Positions 58,737 through 64,000 of a DNA stretch of 64,000 nucleotides are shown here, piece after piece. The stretch is from the NCBI RefSeq assembly GCF_036231355.1, contig NZ_CP109496.1, positions 6,262,001 to 6,326,000 on the forward strand. The letters run 5' to 3'. This DNA comes from Streptomyces sp. NBC_01431 (GTDB lineage Bacteria > Actinomycetota > Actinomycetes > Streptomycetales > Streptomycetaceae). How positions within the stretch are numbered: the stretch's first letter is position 1; each line of letters opens with the position of its first letter. Position numbers and translations under genes: made by a program. Under the pieces are notes generated by a model. That model saw only the letters and a list, made by a program, of their open reading frames with translations, did no database searches and was not told the origin of the DNA.

Positions 58737-58790
58737 AGGACCCTTGGTCCCAGCGTTCACGCTGGGACCAAGGGTCCTTTTGTTTTTTCT
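58737..58790 (+). terminator. rRNA operon terminator
   Basis: A perfect 19-bp stem (58737-58755 with 58760-58778), loop TTCA, followed by TTTGTTTTTT. The strongest intrinsic terminator in the window. Confidence 0.92.
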
Positions 58791-58864
58791 CTTGTTTTTT
58801 CCGAAGCGCGTCGGGCAGCCGACTGCGCGAGAATGACTGCAGTACCCGAAGACTAGGAGTCACG

Positions 58865-61243
58865 ATGTCCACCAACTCTCCCGACGATCGTCCGGAGCGC
58901 GAGCCGCGCCGCCAGGACGGTGGCGACCGGGGCGGCTACCGCGGTGGTCGAGACGATCGCGGCCCGCGACGTGACAACGACCGCGGTGGCTACGGCGGGC
59001 GTCGTGACGACAGTCGTGGTGGATCCTCCACCGGCGGGTACCCCCGTCGTGACGACCGTGGCGGTCGTCCGGCCGGTAGCGGCAGCTCGTACGGCCGTCG
59101 TGACGATCGTCCGGCCCCGCGTCGTGACGATGACCGTGGTGGGTTCCGCCGCGACGACAACCGCGGTGGATCCTCCGGCGGTGGTTTCCGCCGTGACGAC
59201 AGTCGTGGTGGGTCCTCCGGCGGTGGCAGCTCGTACGGTCGTCGTGATGACCGTCCGGCCCCGCGTCGGGACGACAACCGTGCTGGGTCCTCCGGCGGCG
59301 GCTATGGCCGTCGTGATGACCGTCCCGCTCCGCGTCGTGATGACGACCGTGGCGGCTTCCGCCGCGACGACAACCGAGGCGGATCCTCCGGTGGCTACGG
59401 TCGTCGCGATGACCGTCCGGCCCCGCGTCGCGACGATGACCGTGGCGGCTTCCGCCGCGATGAGCGTTCCGCCCCGCGTCGTGATGACGATCGTGGTGGG
59501 TTCCGTCGGGACGACAACCGCGGTGGGTCCTCCGGCGGTGGTTTCCGTCGTGATGACAACCGTGGTGGCGGCAGCTCGTACGGTCGTCGTGATGACCGTC
59601 CGGCCCCGCGTCGTGATGACGATCGTGGTGGGTTCCGTCGGGACGACAACCGCGGTGGGTCTTCCAGCGGTGGTTTCCGTCGCGACGACAACCGTGGTGG
59701 GTCCTCCGGCGGCTACGGTCGTCGTGACGATCGTCCGGCTCCGCGTCGTGATGACGATCGTGGTGGGTTCCGTCGGGACGACAACCGCGGTGGGTCCTCC
59801 GGCGGTGGTTTCCGTCGCGACGACAACCGTGGTGGGTCCTCCGGCGGCTACGGTCGTCGTGATGACCGTCCGGCCCCGCGTCGTGATGATGACCGTGGCG
59901 GGTTCCGTCGTGATGAGCGTCCGGCTCCGCGCCGTGATGATGACCGTGGCGGGTTCCGTCGTGATGAGCGTCCCGCGCCGCGTCGCGATGATGACCGTGG
60001 CGGGTTCCGTCGTGATGAGCGTCCGGCTCCGCGCCGTGATGACGACCGTGGCGGCTTCCGTCGTGATGAGCGTCCCGCGCCGCGTCGCGATGATGACCGT
60101 GGTGGTTACGGTCGTCGTGACGATCGTCCGGCTCCGCGCCGTGACGATGACCGTGGTGGGTTCCGCCGTGACGACCGTGGCGACCGGGGTGGGTACCGCG
60201 GGCGGGACGACCGGCGCGATGACCGGGGTCGTGACGACCGCGGTGGCTACGGGCGTCGCGACGACCGGGACCGGGATCGTGACCGCGAGCCGATCAAGCG
60301 GCTGCCGATCGACGAAGACGTCACCGGCAACGAGATCGACGAGGACGTGCGTCAGGAGCTGATGAGCCTGCCCAAGGGTCTCGCCGAGGACGTGGCGAGC
60401 AACCTGGTGATGGTGGCTCGGCTCATCGACGAGGAGCCCGAGCAGGCGTACGCGTACTCGCGCGTCGCGCTTCGGCTCGCCTCCCGGGTGGCCGCCGTTC
60501 GCGAGGCCGCCGGGTTCGCGGCGTACGCCACGCAGAAGTACTCGGAGGCGCTGGCGGAGTTCCGTGCCGCGCGTCGGATGACCGGTTCCGTCGAGCTGTG
60601 GCCCGTCATGGCCGACTGCGAGCGCGGTCTCGGCCGTCCCGAGCGGGCGCTGACGATGGCCGGCGAGCCCGAGGTGCAGAAGCTCGACAAGGCCGGGCAG
60701 GTCGAGATGCGGCTGGTCGTGGCCGGTGCGCGCCGGGACCTGGGGCAGCTGGACGCCGCCATTGTCACCCTGCAGAGCCCGGAGCTCGCTTCGAACTCCG
60801 TACAGCCGTGGACTCCGCGACTGCGCTACGCGTACGCCGACGCCCTGCTGGCCGCCGGCCGCGAGGACGAGGCCCGCGAGTGGTTCGCCAAGGCCCTCGA
60901 AGCGGACAAGGACGGCTCGACCGACGCCTCCGACCGGCTCGCCGAGCTGGACGGTGTCGACTTCGTGGACGCCATGGTCGAGGACGACGCCGAAGTCGAT
61001 GAGGTCGTGGCGGAGCCGCTCGGCGCCGACGACGTGCGCGACGAGCCCGAGTTCGACGACGAGGGCGAAGACGAGGACGACTTCGAGGGCGACGACGCCG
61101 ATGCCGTGCACGAGGCCGATGTCGTGCGCGACGCCGATGTTGTCCGCGACGCCGATGTCGTCCGGGACGCCGAAGTCGTGGACGCCGACCTTGAGGAGCC
61201 CGCTCGGGACGAGTCCGTTCCGCCGATCTCCAAGGACGCCTGA
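58865..61243 (+). CDS. TPR protein with a giant Arg/Gly/Asp-rich repeat region
   Basis: A 792-aa protein. Residues 1 to about 475 are low-complexity, built from units such as RPAPRRDDDRGGFRRDE and RRDDNRGGSSGG; RPAPRR occurs about 12 times. Four near-identical 17-residue copies stand in tandem. Residues about 475-690 are helical and TPR-like (QAYAYSRVALRLASRVAAVR, TQKYSEALAEFRAARR, ADALLAAGREDEAREWFAKA). The tail to 792 is acidic with repeated ADVVRD. RGG-type regions bind RNA and favour condensates; this gene lies directly behind the rRNA terminator. Function unknown. ATG follows AGGAG. Confidence 0.88.
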   Translation: MSTNSPDDRPEREPRRQDGGDRGGYRGGRDDRGPRRDNDRGGYGGRRDDSRGGSSTGGYPRRDDRGGRPAGSGSSYGRRDDRPAPRRDDDRGGFRRDDNRGGSSGGGFRRDDSRGGSSGGGSSYGRRDDRPAPRRDDNRAGSSGGGYGRRDDRPAPRRDDDRGGFRRDDNRGGSSGGYGRRDDRPAPRRDDDRGGFRRDERSAPRRDDDRGGFRRDDNRGGSSGGGFRRDDNRGGGSSYGRRDDRPAPRRDDDRGGFRRDDNRGGSSSGGFRRDDNRGGSSGGYGRRDDRPAPRRDDDRGGFRRDDNRGGSSGGGFRRDDNRGGSSGGYGRRDDRPAPRRDDDRGGFRRDERPAPRRDDDRGGFRRDERPAPRRDDDRGGFRRDERPAPRRDDDRGGFRRDERPAPRRDDDRGGYGRRDDRPAPRRDDDRGGFRRDDRGDRGGYRGRDDRRDDRGRDDRGGYGRRDDRDRDRDREPIKRLPIDEDVTGNEIDEDVRQELMSLPKGLAEDVASNLVMVARLIDEEPEQAYAYSRVALRLASRVAAVREAAGFAAYATQKYSEALAEFRAARRMTGSVELWPVMADCERGLGRPERALTMAGEPEVQKLDKAGQVEMRLVVAGARRDLGQLDAAIVTLQSPELASNSVQPWTPRLRYAYADALLAAGREDEAREWFAKALEADKDGSTDASDRLAELDGVDFVDAMVEDDAEVDEVVAEPLGADDVRDEPEFDDEGEDEDDFEGDDADAVHEADVVRDADVVRDADVVRDAEVVDADLEEPARDESVPPISKDA
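58900..60285 (+). repeat. Coding minisatellite of 51-bp-type units
   Basis: The DNA behind the Arg/Gly/Asp region. The best-kept part (about 59,870-60,110) consists of 51-bp units repeated in tandem; earlier units vary by insertions of Gly/Ser blocks. Because units are multiples of 3, changes in number keep the frame. Long open frames on the other five frames here are artefacts of the repeat. Confidence 0.8.
61115..61186 (+). repeat. 18-bp tandem repeat in the acidic tail
   Basis: Four units of GCCGATGTCGTGCGCGAC (the last altered) encode ADVVRD copies at the end of the TPR protein. Confidence 0.7.
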
Positions 61244-61297
61244 CAACTCAGGGCGACTGAAGGCGACTGAGGCGGACGGCTGACGTCCGACTGGTGA

Positions 61298-61334
61298 AAG
61301 AGGCGGCATCCCCACACCGGGGGTGCCGCCTCTT
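61298..61334. terminator. Terminator between the TPR and DUF1015 genes
   Basis: A stem of about 15 bp (AAGAGGCGGCA with TGCCGCCTCTT plus flanking C/G runs) lies between convergent genes. Confidence 0.7.
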
Positions 61335-61352
61335 CGCGTCCGTGGTGGGCGG

Positions 61353-62636
61353 TCAGTTCACCGTCAGGCTGCGCAGGACCAGGCCCGTGGCGGGCTTGGG
61401 GCCGAAGGACGTCGACTTGCGGGGCATGGTGACGCCCTGTCGTGCCAGGTCCCGTACGACCTCCTCGCGCACCGGATGCATCAGGACGGCCGTCTTGTCG
61501 TGCCGTTCCGCCTGTTCGACGGCGGCCGCGGTGTCGTGGATGTACGCGATGTCGTCGGGGGTGTCGGGGATGTCCCAGATGGCGTCGAGCAGGGTCGAGT
61601 GGAGGACCGTGGCGTCCAGGGAGCGCCAGGCCGGCGGCCGGTCCTCGCGGATCGTGCGGGCGAGCAGGGACTGGTCCGGCTGGTCCAGGAGGTGGAAGCG
61701 GCCGTCCCCGGCCAGCAGGAAGGCGTTGCCTTCGGACGCGGCCTCGGCGAGCGTCTCCAGGGCGCGGGCGAGCGGGACCTCAAGGGTGCGGATGCGGAAG
61801 GCGGCGGAGTCGGCGACCGCGGCGAGGGCCTTGGACACCGGGAGGCGGTGCAGGAGGCGGTGGATCGCGCGGACGCGGAGCGGGTAGCGAGCCGTGTCGA
61901 CGAGGAGGACCAGACCGAAGTCCCAGGGGCCCGGCGAGGTCTGCTCGTCGCGCAGCCGGAGGTAGGTGGCCCAGCGGTGGTGGCCGTCGGCGATGACCGC
62001 CTGGTGGGTCGCGAGGTCGGCCTGGACCTCCGCGACTTCGGCCGGATCCGTGAGCGCCCACAGCCGGTGGCGGAAGCCGTCCTCCGTGGTGGTGCGCAGG
62101 AGCGGCTCGCGCAGGACGGCGCGCTCGATGACGGCGGTCGCTCCGGTCGGGGCGCTGCTGCCGTGGTAGGTCAGGAGCAGCGGTTCGAGATGGGCGGCGA
62201 TGGTCCGCATCAGTGCCGCGCGGTCCTCTACGACGTGGGGCATGACGTCCTCGTGGGGCAGGACGATGCCGGCGGCCGGTTCGGAGAGGGCCAGCGCGCC
62301 GATGAGACCGCGCTGGAGTATGCCGTCGCCCTCCTGCTCGTAGACGTACACGGCGGGTTCGGGGTCCGGTGCGAGGACGCCCTCGTCCAGCCAGTCGTCC
62401 AGGGTCAGGGCGGCCTGCTGGTTGCGGGCCGCGGGGGAGGCGGCCTGCGGAAGGATCAGCCTGACGATGTTGTAGGGATCCGCCGACTCCAGGTGGAGCA
62501 GTCCGTCGGGGCGTACGACCACGTCGTACGGCGGCGAGGTCACGGCGGCGAGGCTGCCGACCCGCTCGGGGACATAGCGCAGTCCGCGGAACGGGATCAG
62601 GCGCAGCCCGAGGTCCGCACGCCCAGTTGTGCTCAT
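61353..62636 (-). CDS. DUF1015 family protein
   Basis: A 427-aa soluble protein. The family is recognised by LRLIPFRGLRYVPERVGSLA, SPPYDVV, ESADPYNIVRLILPQ near the start, and VIADGHHRWATYLRLRDEQT near residue 208. The conserved GHHR suggests an active or metal site, but no reaction is known. It is widespread in bacteria and archaea. Divergent from the HAD gene at 62708. Confidence 0.88.
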   Translation of the reverse strand: MSTTGRADLGLRLIPFRGLRYVPERVGSLAAVTSPPYDVVVRPDGLLHLESADPYNIVRLILPQAASPAARNQQAALTLDDWLDEGVLAPDPEPAVYVYEQEGDGILQRGLIGALALSEPAAGIVLPHEDVMPHVVEDRAALMRTIAAHLEPLLLTYHGSSAPTGATAVIERAVLREPLLRTTTEDGFRHRLWALTDPAEVAEVQADLATHQAVIADGHHRWATYLRLRDEQTSPGPWDFGLVLLVDTARYPLRVRAIHRLLHRLPVSKALAAVADSAAFRIRTLEVPLARALETLAEAASEGNAFLLAGDGRFHLLDQPDQSLLARTIREDRPPAWRSLDATVLHSTLLDAIWDIPDTPDDIAYIHDTAAAVEQAERHDKTAVLMHPVREEVVRDLARQGVTMPRKSTSFGPKPATGLVLRSLTVN

Positions 62637-62707
62637 CTGTGCATGGTAAGTGGGGTGTGGGCATGCGCGATGATCGGGGCAGAGTATCGAACGAGGAGTG
62701 GATGAAG

Positions 62708-63742
62708 ATGAGCCAGACCGGCCGGACGATGCCGCGCGGCAGCGCCGAGGCGCTGAACGAGGCCTACGACACGGCTCTGCTGGATCTGGACGGGGTGGTG
62801 TACGCGGGCGGTGCCGCGATCGCGCATGCCGTCGAGGCGCTCGGTGTGGCCCGGGACGGCGGGATGCACCTGGCGTACGTGACCAATAACGCGCTGCGGA
62901 CGCCGGACGCGGTCGCCGCGCACCTCACGGACCTCGGCGTGCCCGCGGAGCCGGGCGACGTGATCACCTCGGCGCAGGCGGTGGCCCGCCTTGTGTCCGA
63001 CCAACTGCCGCAGGGATCAAGGGTGTTGCTGATCGGTGGTGAGGGCCTGCGGGTGGCGCTGCTGGAGCGCGGCCTCGTACCGGTGGATTCGGCGGACGAC
63101 GATCCGGCCGCGGTGGTGCAGGGGTACGGCGGTCCCGACATCACGTGGGGGAGGTTCGCGGAGGCCTCCTACGCGGTGGCCCGCGGGGTGCCGTGGTTCG
63201 CGTCCAACACCGATCTGACGATTCCCAGCGGGCGGGGGATCGCGCCGGGGAACGGGGCGGCCGTCGAGGTCGTACGCATCGCCACGGGTGCCGAGCCGCA
63301 GGTCGCGGGCAAGCCGTTGCCGCCGATGCACCGCGAGACGGTGCTGCGGACGGGGGCGAAGAAGCCGCTGGTGGTGGGGGACCGGCTCGACACGGACATC
63401 GAGGGCGCGTTCAACGGCGGAGTGGACTCGCTGCTCGTGCTGACCGGGGTGACGGACGGCGCCCAGCTCCTGGCCGCGCGGCCCGAGCACCGGCCCACCT
63501 TCGTGGACGCCGATCTGCGGGGCCTGCTCACCGGGCAGCCTGAAGTGGCTGGAAATGACGGGTTGTTCGAGTGTGGCGGGTGGGCCGCTTCCGTGCGCAC
63601 GGAGTCCGGCGAGTTTGTGCTCGAAGGCGACGGGAACGCGATGGACGGGCTCAGGGCGTTGTGCGCGGCCGCCTGGTCGCACGCGGGGGACGGCGTGTGC
63701 GCGCTGGACCCGGCGAAGGCGCTGGCGCGACTGGGGCTTTGA
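62708..63742 (+). CDS. HAD-IIA family phosphatase (NagD/PGP-like)
   Basis: A 344-aa protein. HAD motif I is LLDLDGVVYAGG near residue 25, motif II VTNNALRTPD near residue 60, and motif III/IV includes KPLPPMHRETVL and VVGDRLDTDIEGAFNGGVDS. The cap matches NagD/4-nitrophenylphosphatase-like enzymes that remove phosphate from sugar phosphates or phosphoglycolate. ATG 62708 lies 9 nt after GAGGAG and is preferred over 62702, which is only 3 nt from it. C-terminal 60 residues are an extra helical part. Confidence 0.88.
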   Translation: MSQTGRTMPRGSAEALNEAYDTALLDLDGVVYAGGAAIAHAVEALGVARDGGMHLAYVTNNALRTPDAVAAHLTDLGVPAEPGDVITSAQAVARLVSDQLPQGSRVLLIGGEGLRVALLERGLVPVDSADDDPAAVVQGYGGPDITWGRFAEASYAVARGVPWFASNTDLTIPSGRGIAPGNGAAVEVVRIATGAEPQVAGKPLPPMHRETVLRTGAKKPLVVGDRLDTDIEGAFNGGVDSLLVLTGVTDGAQLLAARPEHRPTFVDADLRGLLTGQPEVAGNDGLFECGGWAASVRTESGEFVLEGDGNAMDGLRALCAAAWSHAGDGVCALDPAKALARLGL

Positions 63743-63782
63743 GCCGGGACGGCCGAGTGAGGGGGCAACTTCGAGCCAGCGC

Positions 63783-63801
63783 AGGGTAGGCTAACCTAAG
63801 T
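63783..63801. promoter_or_regulatory. Iron box (DmdR/IdeR-type operator)
   Basis: AGGGTAGGCTAACCTAAGT resembles the TTAGGTTAGGCTAACCTAA consensus of the iron repressors DmdR1/IdeR. It ends 3 nt before the start codon of the FecCD permease, so iron-bound repressor would cover the transcription or translation start. Confidence 0.75.
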
Positions 63802-63804
63802 TGC

Positions 63805-64000
63805 GTGTTGGTAGACAGCCCTCCTCAGCCGCGCGACGGGACCACCGCCGCGCCCCCGGCCCCGACCGCGAAGCGACGTGCGGCGCGCGCCGCGGGTCTG
63901 CTCGTGTCCGTGGGCGCGCTGGCGCTCGTCGCCGTCGCCAGCGTCGCGATCGGCGCGAAACCCATGCCGCTCGGCGATGTCTGGCACGGCCTCTTCCACG
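63805..64000 (+). CDS. FecCD-type iron-siderophore ABC permease (partial)
   Basis: Only the first 65 codons are in the window. After a polar Pro/Ala N-terminus (LVDSPPQPRDGTTAAPPAPT) comes the first membrane helix (GLLVSVGALALVAVASVAIG) and the motif MPLGDVWHGLFH, typical of FecCD permeases (helix 1 then 'dvwxal'). The GTG start lies only 3 nt after the iron box and no ribosome site is visible, so the mRNA may be leaderless. Expected role: uptake of ferric siderophores under iron starvation. Confidence 0.8.
   Translation, partial: MLVDSPPQPRDGTTAAPPAPTAKRRAARAAGLLVSVGALALVAVASVAIGAKPMPLGDVWHGLFH

Noticed and set aside
58900..60285. Possible CRISPR array
   Set aside because: The repeats are coding, contiguous without unique spacers, multiples of three, and no cas genes are present.
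58853..61315. 820-residue open frame on the minus strand opposite the repeat protein
   Set aside because: It is a shadow: the repetitive, GC-rich coding strand keeps other frames open. Its product is a Thr/Val/Arg low-complexity chain with no ribosome site, while the plus frame has one and a TPR-like domain.

Overview
The window is a 64-kb piece of a Streptomyces chromosome. The evidence is very high GC with strong third-position bias, a complete rRNA operon whose 16S and leader are of Streptomyces type, and several Streptomyces-restricted families: a ChpE-type chaplin, a streptophobe-family membrane protein, an SGM_5486-type micro-protein, and an AmaP/Asp23 cluster. From memory, most of the gene order (fabG-fabI, tldD-tldE, tyrS, moaA, actP, serB, chpE, mpg) matches a core-chromosome block of S. 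coelicolor, so this is mainly conserved core DNA. No phage, transposase, integrase, CRISPR array or tRNA gene was seen.

Layout. 1-5.1 kb: end of an ABC-F ATPase, a small HTH protein, an enoyl-CoA hydratase, and an alkaline-shock cluster (two Asp23/Gls24 proteins, a small membrane protein, a DUF6286 protein and AmaP) next to a divergent gene that may carry degenerate Asp23-like domains. 5.2-10.1 kb: a minus-strand run of exonuclease-BRCT, Cys-rich zinc protein, SURF1, GH15 and an atypical SDR. 10.2-15.2 kb: a TetR regulator divergent from a tightly packed acetoacetate-decarboxylase-like/SDR/amidohydrolase/amidohydrolase operon with a clear operator palindrome, probably an uncharacterised catabolic unit. 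15.2-24.6 kb: VIT-family transporter, fatty-acid hydroxylase, lysoplasmalogenase, alcohol dehydrogenase, secreted subtilase, DUF485-ActP acetate uptake, moaA and small proteins. 24.9-30.9 kb: tyrS, the tldE/tldD protease pair, and fabG-fabI.

31-53 kb: a secreted protein, GntR/MFS divergent pair, micro-proteins, SixA phosphatase, serB, streptophobe, a double-FHA ABCG-type transporter, an SLT transglycosylase, a QueA-like enzyme with an SDR, a GAF histidine kinase and response regulator, chpE, an ABC ATPase, an NfeD-SPFH pair, TauE, HNH, a PEBP protein, Spo0M and mpg. 53-58.8 kb: rRNA leader, 16S, spacer, 23S, 5S and a strong terminator. 58.9-64 kb: a TPR protein with a roughly 475-residue Arg/Gly/Asp repeat region, DUF1015, a HAD-IIA phosphatase, and the start of an iron-box-controlled FecCD permease.

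The points most worth following up are the TetR/ADC/amidohydrolase cluster, the target-duplicating insertion between tldD and tldE that creates a coupled mini-ORF, the giant repeat protein directly behind the rRNA operon, the rRNA promoter built over the mpg stop codon, and several perfect palindromes upstream of regulated genes.
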